Assembly (NCBI GenBank): GCA_030560485.1
Contig: JAKTTS010000145.1
Span: forward strand, 1 to 30,857
DNA from: Ascoidea tarda (nom. inval.)
Lineage: Eukaryota; Ascomycota; Saccharomycetes; Ascoideales; Ascoideaceae
Length of the DNA: 30,857 bases
Direction of reading: 5' to 3'
The notes under the pieces: model-generated
What the model saw: only the letters and a program-made list of their open reading frames with translations
Databases searched by the model: none
Told to the model about the DNA's origin: nothing
Position numbers and translations under genes: made by a program
In this document: piece by piece, positions 16,962-26,500 of the stretch
Numbering within the stretch: the first letter of the stretch is position 1
Layout of the letters: each line of letters begins with the position of its first letter

Positions 16962-19900
16962 TTACTCGTCTTTCCCATCTTGAGAATTGTTTTCAAATGT
17001 AGATTCAATAGACTCAAATAATGAAATATCAAATATCCTTTCAGCAACCGGTTCTTCAGAACTTGCTTTTTCTTTATTGTTTATACTATCTTGGACTTTA
17101 TCTTCAGGCTTGTTTACATCAGTAATTAGCTTATCATCAGGCTTGTTTACATCACTAATTAGCTTATCATCATCATCTTTATCTAATTTTGCTTTCTTTA
17201 GCTGGTTTTCATTATTCACAAATTCAACATCTGATTGAGTTCTCTTAAAGGTTTTCCTCTCAACATTTTTATTTTCATTGATTTTATTATTATTTCCATT
17301 TTCATCAATACTTTTATCTTGGCTTTCAATATTTCGTTTTTCATCCAGTGTTTCCAACTTCAGGTTTTCTAATTTTTCATTTGAAACAAATTTTTTTGAA
17401 AATTCAGTTTCTAAACTTTGTAAATTTTCTTGATTTTCCATAACCATTTCTTTGACTAAATTATTTTGACCGTTACCTACATTTTCTTCTAAACCTAATT
17501 TTTCTTCATCTATCTCATTAATTAATTCATCTTCTTCTATTTGTTTTTGCTCATCAAAAAATTTCTTTTGGGATTCAATAGTATTATCAATTTGATGATT
17601 TTTTTGATTTTTATTCGCCTGAGAATGTTTTTCAGTTTTAGTTTCACTATGAGCATATTCCATTTGATGGATACTCAACATTTCCTTACTCTCAATGCCA
17701 TTTTCATGTTTGTTTTCATTTTCATTTTCATTTTTATTTTTATTTTCATGTTTATTTACAATCTCGTTCTCACTTTTATCTTTATCTATTCTAATGTCTT
17801 CTTCTTTAAAAGAGACCTCTTGATTGATGTTTTGCAATTCATTTAAAACACCTTTCTTTTGTACTTCTTCCACGATTTCCTCCTGTACACTATTTCCTTT
17901 AAGATCGTTTTTATTAGTATTTTCAACGTTTATGACATCTGTTTTTTGAGTATTGGTGATTTCAAATGAAGGAATTGTTTTCTGTTCTGTAATACTAGAA
18001 GAATTGTTTTTTCCCTTTTTTTCTTCTTCTGCCATTTCAATATCCTCAATGTCTGTTGAGACCAATAGATTTTCAACTTCCATAATCGCAGATTCAGCTG
18101 TAAGTTGGTCTATTTCCATACTTTTGTTGCCATCTGCTGCTTCTTCTGAATCATCCAAAATCACATCAGATTTTTCGTGTTTTTCAATATCAACTTTTGC
18201 ATCTTTTTCAGAATTATTCCCAATGTTTTTGATTTCATCATCCAACTCTTCCGCTGCGTTAATCATATCCTGATCTAAGTCATGTTGTAGCTCTTTATTT
18301 GGAGCATAATTTAAGTCTTCAAGGTTATTATATTCTTCCAGATCTTCCTCGAGATTACTAATGTCTTCATCAAAGGTTTGTACCATTGGCATTGGTAAAT
18401 TTTGAATCCAGGGAGTTCCTTGTTTCTCATTAACATTTAATCCGTTAATGATCATGTTTTGATCAAAAACTTTTAATGGCTCCCCATATAATTGATTTTC
18501 TGAATTTTCTGAATTTTTTGAATTTGAGTCAAATGGCTGAGAACCAGCAATGAAAGGATCCAAGGTTCCCAGTGATTTTTTACTATTTTCATCAATATTT
18601 TTTGAACTGGCAAGCAGTTCTTCTTCTAAAAGCAAACTTTCGCTTTCACTTTCACTTTTACTTTCACTTTGGCTTTCATTTTCGTTTTCATTAGCATTAT
18701 TACTACTGTCTATCGTTTCGGTATTTGATTTAAACTTTTTGCTCTTAAAATTGCTTTCATCTTCATTTTGATATTCACCCTCATCATAGGAATTTTCAAA
18801 TTCACTATCAGCATCATTGTTATCATTATCATCATTTTCCTGACTAAGTTTATGGTCCTCTTCATAATTATAAATTTCTTTATCTGCATCTCTTTCAAAT
18901 TTTTGATATTGGGAATCATATTTTCTATTAGTGGAAGTGAAGCTTTCTTCCTGTTTAATTTCATTTTCAAAGTTATTGTTTTCTAATAATTTAGTGCTTT
19001 TATCATGTTCATATTGAAAATTCAGATCATTTTCATCCAGTTCTTCATTTTGAACTTCTAAAGGATATTCCTCCTCGTATTCTTCTTCATATTCTTCCTC
19101 ATATTCTTCTTCATCATAATTATCTTCTTCATCATCTCCTTTTTCATGTTTATGTTCCTTTTTATAATTGCTATGAAAGCCTGATATATAGCCATAAATG
19201 TTATTATTATCATCGTCATCATCATCATCATCGTCATTAAAATTATTATTATTATTGTTATTATCGTTATTATTGGTAGTGGTATCATCATACCCTTGAT
19301 CGGAATCTAGGTTTATATAGTCATGATTTTCGGGTAGAGTTTTAGAACCAAATTTTTGGTTATCAGGTAGAAATTGATTTTCATGGTCTTTATCATTCAG
19401 TTGGACACCGTCAAAGTTCAAATTATCATTATAGTCGGGATAATGAAGATTCTCAGTTTTATCGGTTGGGGTTAAATTATTATTTTTGGTGTTATTTGGA
19501 ATTACAAAATTATTTTCTGCGCGATTATTTTGATTGTAATTAAAATTAACTTGAGCGTTATAATTCTCAACTTGATCCTGATCCTGATCCTGATCCTGAT
19601 CTTCATCTTGATCATCATAATAGTAATCTGAATTTTGATCTTGATCTTGATCTTCTGGTATGTGATAACTTTCATAGTTTGACATATCATCTTTACTAAA
19701 TAATCTCAGATGTTGAGGATAATAAGAGTTTGGAACTTTTGGATAAGAAAACAATTGATCGGGGTCATTGTATTGAGCATAGTTATTTAGGTTCTGTTTA
19801 GAATCATCAAATGTGTTCTGCTGATTGTAGTTACTATTGAAATTATCAAAATTTTGAAAGTTATCAATTTGGTCAATCTTGTTGATGTTATTGATATTAT

Positions 19901-20777
19901 TGTGATTGGTGATACTGTTGAAATCCTGCTCATATTTGTGATCGTCATTTTCATTCTCATCAGAAATTTCCTGAAAGGCAGCATCTTCAGGAATGGGAGA
20001 GTTCAGGTCGCTTTTATTAAAATTTTGTATTTCTTCTAAACTATTAATATGGTTTGCATTAACTATATGGTCGAGAGTCACCAAATTTTGATTGTGTGGA
20101 ATTGAGGACTCCTCGATTTCTTTAATCTTGTTATACACCTGGTCTTCATCGGAATAATATTCATCGCTTTCCTCTTCATCGTCAGCTTCCTCTTCTTCAT
20201 TATCGTTTTCCTCATAATCTTCGTCGGATTGTGAATCAAGATCAACAATTTCATTATCAAATATAGTAATTGCATTGTTGTGAGGTACATTAGCGAAAGT
20301 GGGATTTTGTGGTTCACTCATAGTCTCGGCAAAAAAATCAATATCGTGTTTTTGCAACAGATTTGATTGGTTTTCTTGAGGAACTTGTACTAAGCTTTTG
20401 TCCAGTAAAATGGCATTGTGTGAGTGATTTTGGATCTGCTCTTCAGTGATCGCAACCTCCTGTTGAACTGCGATATCAGAATCAAGAAAAGAGGCATTGA
20501 GAATGTTGGCGCTATCAAACTGGTCCTCTGGCAAAGGGGCCTTCTCCAAAGCAAGCAGTTGCAACTTCTGTTGCTCTTGCTCAATCTCTCTGTAAAACGT
20601 CTGCTCCTCCTCTGCCTGGTCCACTAGCAACTGCTCAGCTTCTCTTTTGGCCTTTTTCATCCAAACAACAAACGCATCCAAGTTGCCCTTCTGGCCATCC
20701 TTCCCCAGCAGCACATTGTCAGCACCAAACAAACTATGGGTTCCAGCACTAGAATATGAGTTGAAGGAGTGCTCCAT
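16962..20777 (-). CDS. Large acidic low-complexity protein, probably nuclear, function unknown
   Basis: I do not recognise this 1271-residue protein. The start is an ATG at 20777. Residues 1-110 are the most ordinary part, with GC-richer codons. A probable coiled coil (about 37-80) is Lys/Arg then Glu/Gln-rich. At 177-181 IVDLD is followed by Ser and a long Asp/Glu run, which resembles a SUMO-interacting motif with its acidic flank. The rest is mostly Asp, Glu, Asn and Ser, with Asp-Gln, Glu-Glu-Tyr, Ser-Glu and Glu-Asn repeats. A less repetitive segment with PWIQNLPMPMVQTFDEDIS lies near 790. Near the C-terminus KRTQSDVEF...QLKKAKLD looks like a nuclear localisation signal. The overall look recalls nuclear-periphery or chromatin scaffold proteins such as Esc1, but that is only resemblance of composition. 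Confidence 0.75.
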   Translation of the reverse strand: MEHSFNSYSSAGTHSLFGADNVLLGKDGQKGNLDAFVVWMKKAKREAEQLLVDQAEEEQTFYREIEQEQQKLQLLALEKAPLPEDQFDSANILNASFLDSDIAVQQEVAITEEQIQNHSHNAILLDKSLVQVPQENQSNLLQKHDIDFFAETMSEPQNPTFANVPHNNAITIFDNEIVDLDSQSDEDYEENDNEEEEADDEEESDEYYSDEDQVYNKIKEIEESSIPHNQNLVTLDHIVNANHINSLEEIQNFNKSDLNSPIPEDAAFQEISDENENDDHKYEQDFNSITNHNNINNINKIDQIDNFQNFDNFNSNYNQQNTFDDSKQNLNNYAQYNDPDQLFSYPKVPNSYYPQHLRLFSKDDMSNYESYHIPEDQDQDQNSDYYYDDQDEDQDQDQDQDQVENYNAQVNFNYNQNNRAENNFVIPNNTKNNNLTPTDKTENLHYPDYNDNLNFDGVQLNDKDHENQFLPDNQKFGSKTLPENHDYINLDSDQGYDDTTTNNNDNNNNNNNFNDDDDDDDDDNNNIYGYISGFHSNYKKEHKHEKGDDEEDNYDEEEYEEEYEEEYEEEYPLEVQNEELDENDLNFQYEHDKSTKLLENNNFENEIKQEESFTSTNRKYDSQYQKFERDADKEIYNYEEDHKLSQENDDNDNNDADSEFENSYDEGEYQNEDESNFKSKKFKSNTETIDSSNNANENENESQSESKSESESESLLLEEELLASSKNIDENSKKSLGTLDPFIAGSQPFDSNSKNSENSENQLYGEPLKVFDQNMIINGLNVNEKQGTPWIQNLPMPMVQTFDEDISNLEEDLEEYNNLEDLNYAPNKELQHDLDQDMINAAEELDDEIKNIGNNSEKDAKVDIEKHEKSDVILDDSEEAADGNKSMEIDQLTAESAIMEVENLLVSTDIEDIEMAEEEKKGKNNSSSITEQKTIPSFEITNTQKTDVINVENTNKNDLKGNSVQEEIVEEVQKKGVLNELQNINQEVSFKEEDIRIDKDKSENEIVNKHENKNKNENENENKHENGIESKEMLSIHQMEYAHSETKTEKHSQANKNQKNHQIDNTIESQKKFFDEQKQIEEDELINEIDEEKLGLEENVGNGQNNLVKEMVMENQENLQSLETEFSKKFVSNEKLENLKLETLDEKRNIESQDKSIDENGNNNKINENKNVERKTFKRTQSDVEFVNNENQLKKAKLDKDDDDKLISDVNKPDDKLITDVNKPEDKVQDSINNKEKASSEEPVAERIFDISLFESIESTFENNSQDGKDE
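17104..17169 (-). repeat. 33-bp tandem duplication in the acidic-protein gene
   Basis: Two 33-base units (17104-17136 and 17137-17169) differ at one base. They encode two copies of an 11-residue Asp/Lys/Asn segment of the form LI(S/T)DVNKP. The near identity suggests a recent duplication. Confidence 0.85.
19070..19130 (-). repeat. Glu-Glu-Glu-Tyr codon repeat
   Basis: Twelve-base units reading TATTCTTCTTCA or TATTCTTCCTCA on the plus strand are repeated about four times and encode Glu/Glu/Glu/Tyr on the minus strand. Confidence 0.7.
19574..19652 (-). repeat. Asp-Gln hexanucleotide repeats
   Basis: Runs of CTGATC and TTGATC on the plus strand encode alternating Asp and Gln in the acidic protein. 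There are two blocks separated by a Tyr/Asp stretch. Confidence 0.75.
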
Positions 20778-20977
20778 CGTCGTCTTCGTTGATTAAGCGC
20801 TGAGCTTCTCTTGCTGAAAATGCATTGAACGCCCCTCCAGCAGCATTACACGTGACCAACACGTGCCTGGATGAAAAATTGGAGGAAAACTTTTACTGTT
20901 TCTGCTGCTTTTACTGCTTTAACTCAGGGTTGTTTCTGTAGGCACTTATCTCCTGCTGCAACATCATATATCTCATC
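20778..20977. promoter_or_regulatory. Divergent promoter of the acidic-protein and SR-like genes
   Basis: This 200-base region has about half G+C over 20821-20880, well above the window average. Two CACGTG boxes (20849-20854 and 20860-20865) have centres 11 bases apart. The first, read on the minus strand, is GTCACGTG, matching the Cbf1 consensus RTCACRTG. Downstream, CTGCTTTTACTGCTTTAACTC leads into the SR-like 5' UTR. Confidence 0.6.
20849..20865. promoter_or_regulatory. Paired CACGTG boxes
   Basis: Two perfect CACGTG palindromes are spaced one helical turn apart, so two bHLH dimers (Cbf1- or Pho4-type) would sit on the same DNA face. Confidence 0.65.
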
Positions 20978-23179
20978 ATGTCAAAGAGCACTCTTTACGT
21001 TACTGGTATGTTGCTGTGCTTTTTCTTTTCTTCTTTTGAGCTGTCTCCAGCGCGAGCATCTTTGAACAGCCTTACTGACATTAATCATTATTTCCACCAG
21101 GTTTCGGAAAGCCTGTTGAATCTGTTGATTTGGCTCCTTTTTTTGAAGGGTAAGTGTTGTTTTTTCTAATAAACATTGATTTTCAGGTTATTTTGAATTT
21201 GTTGAGGTTTTTTTCCATTTTTCTTTGATCCAGTTTTGGTTTTCAACATTGCCATTTTTATCTTAATTTGATTTAGGGATGGTTATGATGGATATGGTTG
21301 TGATGCAGATGCTATTGGAATTATTGCATGGTTTGTCCTGTATTTTTTGATTTTAATATGATATGCTCCACGTTCTAGGTTGCTGTTACGTTACTTCAGG
21401 ATTGAACTTACCTCTTAATATTTTACCTTTTGTTTCTTCCTGTTGTTTCCTCTGATTTTATAACGCCTTTTGATACCATCAAATTCAAGTTTTGCTCCTT
21501 TTTTTGCTGCTGTTTATTGTTTTGTTTAATCATAATTTAATGTGGCTTGACAAAAATTTATTTTAAACCAAGAATCTCCACAAGTTATTATAAAGGCATC
21601 ATTAATATTCAAGTTCTTATCAAGATCTTGCTGCATTTTCATGTCAACGATACTAATTCAATTTACTGCTATAAGCATTTCTTATCGATTAATCGATCTA
21701 TTTTTCAATCAATCAATCAATCTCAAAATGTTATCTAATATCAGTCATTTAATCCTATTCGAATTCTCAATTCTAAGCTAAATCCAATTCAAAGTCAATC
21801 TATTGTTATCAAATATTCATTTCAAAGTCATCAAATTCCAATATCTCTCATCCAATTAGATTATTACATTCAATTTTCGTTTTCATTTTCATTTCACTTT
21901 CATTTTCACGTCTATTTTAATTTTTATTTTATTTCTATTTTCACGTCCATTTCAATTTTTATTTCATTTTCATGTCCATTTCAATTTTTGTTTCGATTTT
22001 TTCCTTGTTTTTTTTGTTTTTTTTTCACCCTACCATGTCCACTTCCATCTCTTCCCAAACCCACTTCAATTAAAAAAAAGAAAAAAAAGAAATTAAACTT
22101 CTCAAATCAATTTTCAAATTCAAAATCATTTCAAATCAATCTTTTTTTTTGCTTTTTCTATCAATTATACCGTTTCATTTTTTCAAAATCTCATTATATT
22201 AACTCTTAATCACCAACCGCCTATTATTAGTTATGGACCTTTGATCCGTTTAGTTGTTCCTCCAACAAAAACCCCTGATGGGCCTCCATATGCCTTTGTT
22301 GAATTTAAAAACACCGAAGACGCTGAAAAGGCCTTGAAAGCTTTTACAGAAGACCCTATTATCTTGCCAAAAGAGCAAAGACATGTCCCTCAACCAGGTG
22401 AATATGGCTTTGACGACGAAAATCGTCCAAGAGCTGATAGCTATTTCCCCAATGGCTCCCCGGCTGCCGAAGAGGAAAATAAAAAGGAAATTGAAGGCGC
22501 GTTAAAAGTTCAATGGGCAAGGTCTTTCCCACATCCTTCAAGGGGAACCTACACTGGCGCTCCAAGAGGTAACTTCATTCCAAGAGGAGCATATGGAAGA
22601 GGTGGATTTTTCAACGCTAGAGGAGGTGGTTATCAAAGAGGCGGATTCATGCCCAGAGGTGGATATGGTATGGGTGTCAACATGAATATGAATATGGGAA
22701 GAGGTGGCTACGTTCAAAGAGGTGGCTACGCTCCTCGTGGATCATACCAGCAAAGAGGTGGATACTCTGGCGTTCAGCAGTATGGTAGAGGTGGTTATGT
22801 CCCTAGAGGTGGCTATTACCAAAGAGGTGGTTACGGCTCTTCCTATGTCGGCTACAGCTCTCGTGGAAACTCTCATAGAGGTGGAGGTAATTTCCAAGAA
22901 AGAAGAAGACCTGATGCTTCTACCTACAACACAAGAGAAAGATCTCCTGTTAGAGGAGAATCTGGAGAACACCAAATTAGAGATAGGTCTCCACACATCA
23001 GAAGAGAAGATGCTGACAATGAGTTTGGAATTCCAAACGATCATGAACATCAATACAATAACGAAAATTCAAACAGAAATGAAAATGCAATCGACGATAC
23101 TGTTTCTGGAACCGAAACCTTTGATCATAACAGTGACAATTTGAAAGATCAGGCATATTACATACAAGATGACGAATGA
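20978..23179 (+). CDS. SR-like RNA-binding protein with one RRM and an RGG domain (three exons)
   Basis: Predicted exons are 20978-21005, 21101-21149 and 22231-23179 (341 residues). Joining them restores a complete RRM. Exons 1 and 2 give LYVTGFGKPVESVDLAPFF, then EGYG across the second junction, then PLIRLVVPPTK and the RNP1 motif YAFVEF. The exon 3 frame alone has no ATG before this RRM half. A long loop (about 70-110) precedes the last strand LKVQWARSF. Residues 131-249 hold eleven RGG motifs, likely arginine-methylated by Hmt1. TRERSPVR (about 259) and RDRSPHIR (about 276) match the RERSP site that Sky1 phosphorylates in Npl3. By family it should act in mRNA packaging, splicing or export and shuttle between nucleus and cytoplasm. 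It has one RRM, unlike Npl3 with two, so I give no symbol. Splice sites are predicted, not shown by transcripts. Confidence 0.88.
21006..21100 (+). other. Intron 1 of the SR-like gene
   Basis: This 95-base intron starts with canonical GTATGT and ends CACCAG. The branch point is TACTGAC at 21073-21079, 21 bases before the end. It falls after the first base of a Gly codon, and its removal joins TLYVTG to FGKPV within strand 1 of the RRM. Confidence 0.9.
21277..21330 (+). other. Candidate in-frame cassette exon inside intron 2
   Basis: The segment follows TTTAG and precedes GTTTGT, a weak but recognised 5' splice site form. It is 54 bases long, and inclusion would keep the frame from exon 2 into exon 3 with no stop. 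It would add 18 residues beginning DGYDGYG between helix 1 and strand 2 of the RRM. The upstream branch point is weak. It may be an alternative exon, a cryptic exon or chance. Confidence 0.3.
21903..21995 (+). repeat. Triplicated pyrimidine-rich unit in intron 2
   Basis: Three tandem units begin at 21903, 21938 and 21967, of the form TTTTCACGTCCATTTCAATT followed by TTTATTTCA. They differ by a few C/T changes and one short insertion. Confidence 0.75.
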
Positions 23180-23558
23180 AGATCAGAAAATTAATATGGG
23201 TTTTATTTTGGAAGTTGTGTATTTTGTATATGTGTTTTTCTAATATTTTATTTTATTATTATTATTTTTTTTTCTTCTCTCCTAATATTTATTATTATTA
23301 TTTTTCTCTTTCCATCTACATTTATTTGTTAAATACTTCATAATATGATTTCAATAATATGCAATTCATATTCATCAGAAATCCGAGAAAACCACCCGTG
23401 TGGGTCCCACTCTTTTCAGCCATAAATATAATGAAAACATTTCATAAAATCATGATGTGGCAGCATAAATAGTTATAAAGAAAGAGTTTAATATAAAAAG
23501 AACCTGTAATAGGATCAAACATCTTTTTTTACTGCCGAGAGCTTTCGTATTCTATCAG
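23180..23558 (+). promoter_or_regulatory. SR-like 3' end and TRS130 promoter
   Basis: The left half has TGTATATG and TATTATTATT stretches suited to 3'-end formation of the SR-like gene. Near 23394-23405 ACCC-GTGT-GGGT forms a short inverted repeat in an otherwise AT-rich setting. ATAAATA and ATATAAAAAG elements (about 23465 and 23495) are TATA-like and precede the TRS130 ATG by roughly 60-95 bases. No gene was seen. Confidence 0.5.
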
Positions 23559-26500
23559 ATGAATTTCAATAACTTAACTTCAACAAAAGGAAAAGCATTG
23601 GTAAATGTTGCCTACTATGATCCATTTGATCTATATGCAAAGCTAAAAGAAGACCTTGAATCAAAATTGCCTTTGACAAATCTTCATTTAAAACTAGAAA
23701 ATGCCCCCTTAAAATCAATTCCTATATTGCCAATTAATATAATCGAGGAAATTCCAAATTCAATATCAGCAACCTTAAATGTGAACAGTCAAATCAATCC
23801 TTCAAATTCCTTTGACTTAAATTCCAGTCAATCTCAATCTATACTATTTAATGATTTGATCAATGCTGTTAATGACCCCTACCTAAAAATCATGTTTTTT
23901 CAGTGTGCCAATGGTATTGATGAATATAGAACAAAAGTTAGACCTTTTATCAAAGAATGGTTCAAACAGTCAATAGACACATCAAAGTTGCCAACTGATT
24001 GGTTATTGGTCTATTATATTCCTGAAGGTGTTAAGGATGATGTTGAAGCAAGATTTAAAACAACTCTCTTGGATAAGATAAAATTCGACTTTAACAGTTA
24101 CAATAGTCCTAATACTTCTGCGCATAATTTATCAGTGAGAGTTTTGAAAATAAAAGCAGAATACAGTAATAAAATTGAGTATGACTCTAATTGGAATAAT
24201 TTTCTAACTAAAATAAAAGATAGTATTTTAAACACTTTTAATAATAGAATTTCTTTTTACAAATCTGTTATTTCAGATCTAATGAATACTGATCCTGAGA
24301 AACCAAATACCGATGAATCATCGATTCTGCCATCATTCATAGTGGAATCTTTTTTCAAAAATTATCATTCTAATATTAACATTGGTCTTTATTTATTATT
24401 AAATGAAAACTTGGGTATTCTATTTAATCATTTAACCTTCTACGAGGACTCTCTTCTTTATTATGATAATCTAGAAAAAATATTTCAATTCTTTTTTGGA
24501 AAATTTTTAAACTCAAATGAAGATAAAAATCCAAATTTTATTGAAAAAGTTGGTTTCAATGATATTTCCATCTCAAAAAATTGCTTTTATTTTAATTTTT
24601 TTAAAAATGATCAAAACCAGCTTTTAATAGATTTGTCTAATAACTTTTTAGATATCTTTTCAAACATTCCTTCAAATAATGCTCTATCAAAAAAATTGCA
24701 AATAAATACCTATTTTGATTTATTTAAAAAAATTCGACTTAATATCCTTGACAATGCATCAAGTTATTTTCAACTGAAAGTTTATATTTTTTGGAATCAA
24801 TCGATTTTAATTAACTCACTAATTTTGTCTTATTTGGAGTCAAGTGCTTATTCTCCCGCCATTATTTCCATTCATTTACATCAATTACTTGAAAGACTAG
24901 AAACTTTCATAGTTGATATGTGTGGTGCTTTAATTGATAATAAAGTTTCAAAAAAAAAAATTATCAAAATTGCTGAATGGTCTTATTCAATAGTAGATAG
25001 CTATATGTTATTAATTCAGGAATTTTATTTTACACCTGGTAAATTAACCAGAACAATGTTTGATCCAAATTCAATTAACCACTTTTTGCAAAACAGAGAA
25101 ATCAATGATGCTTTAGGTAATTTGTTCATAACTAAAAGATTTTTTTTAATAGTTTTGGGAAAAAGATATAATTATAAACTCAATTATTATTTTACGGATA
25201 AATTAACTCATATCAATACTGTAAATTATTTATTTAAAGGAGAAAATGATTCAGTTTATGAATTTGATTACTCCCCTTTAAAAAAAGCACTAACTAACCA
25301 AAAAACATTCCAGGAATACTTTGTGGAGCTAACTGAGTCTGCAATTAATCATTTTAATATAGCAGACAAACCTAGAAATGTGGATATTTTATCTATTGAT
25401 ATAGCAATGATAAATTTTCAAAACAAAAATTATAGGGATTCTTTGTTAGTCTTGCAAAACTGCCCAACGTTTTATAATGAACAAGGCTGGAAATATATTG
25501 GATTTTATTTATTAAAAGTGTATATTTGTTGTTTGGAAAATACAATTGAAGAGGATGAAATCACTTTATCTAAAACGGATAAGGAAAGTGGGAATTATAA
25601 CAGTTTGTATATTACAGTCCAAGAAAGTAAAACGACTTTACTCACTTCATATTTAGATTTATTGTCAACTATATTGAGTTCTTCAAACAAGTTTAACTCG
25701 ATTTCTTTATCCGACCTCAAAATACAAAAAAACTCTGATAGCTTTGAGGATGTTGATTTCAAACAAGAAAATCTGACTGAAAAGAACAATGAAAGGTCCA
25801 ATTTTTTTGATAATGATCTTGAGAATATTAACAAATTTTTGATCAATTCAAAAGAAATCAATGATGTTTTGATAAAAATACTAAATTTAAAGAATAAAAT
25901 CTCCGTTGAATATAATTTGAGTAATCTATTTGTTTTTAAAATTTCCAAATTTATTTCAAGTAAAAAATTGAACACTTATGATATTGAATTACTGCTTAAA
26001 AATTTATTGCTTCATCTTGATGGAAAGGAAGAAGCCTTCAAGTTTGATGAAATTAAGTTGACATTAAAAAGCATTGATGATGATTCTGAGATAATTTCTT
26101 TTGTTTTTAATCCTAATTCTCCAGATGAATCAATAGTCTTCAAAAAGGGAGCAAATGTTATTACATTAAGTTGTAAAGATTTGATAACTGGAAAATTTAT
26201 TTTAAACACTTTAGTTTTGAAAATGGGGAAATTGAAATTTACAAAGGATTTTCTTGATGAAGACCATCGAGAATATTTAATTGATGGTAGTGATCAATCA
26301 AGTTATCAAGTGGATCAATTTATATTATACCCATTTTTTAGAAATCTAACACTTGATTTAAATAATCCATTGTCTTTAAATTTATCGCAGAAAATGATTT
26401 CAATAAAATTAAATAGCGGGTCTTTTGGTATTTCCAATGGATACCTTGAATTTTGGTCAGGAACTGAAGGATTTGAAATAATTGAGGATAATTTATCTGC

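Larger units (their letters stand above)
21150..22230 (+). other. Intron 2 of the SR-like gene (about 1.08 kb)
   Basis: It starts GTAAGT and ends TATTATTAG. The likely branch point TATTAAC is at 22197-22203. Removal joins GAAGG to TTATGG, giving the RRM sequence FFEGYGPL. The intron is long for a budding yeast. It holds a coding-like 54-base segment (21277-21330), a triplicated pyrimidine-rich unit (21903-21995), T tracts and ATCAATC repeats (about 21690-21725). I saw no convincing snoRNA or independent gene, although short open frames occur. Confidence 0.85.

Noticed and set aside
17541-19984. Several open frames opposite or offset to the acidic-protein gene
   Set aside because: They are shadows of Glu/Asp/Asn repeat codons and translate to Ile/Phe/Met-rich strings without domain features.
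21277-21460. Box C/D snoRNA in intron 2
   Set aside because: ATGATGG and GTGATGC resemble a C box and a distant CTGA a D box, but there is no terminal stem and no clear guide, and the spacing is loose.
22241-23179. The SR-like gene starting inside exon 3
   Set aside because: This frame lacks an ATG before the RRM half and would remove RNP2. The spliced model restores a complete RRM.
23215-23245. Puf3 site in the SR-like 3' UTR
   Set aside because: The sequence is TGTATATG and lacks the final A of UGUANAUA, so it is a one-base mismatch.
23394-23405. Rap1 binding site upstream of TRS130
   Set aside because: CCACCCGTGTGG differs from ACACCCRYACAY at several conserved positions.
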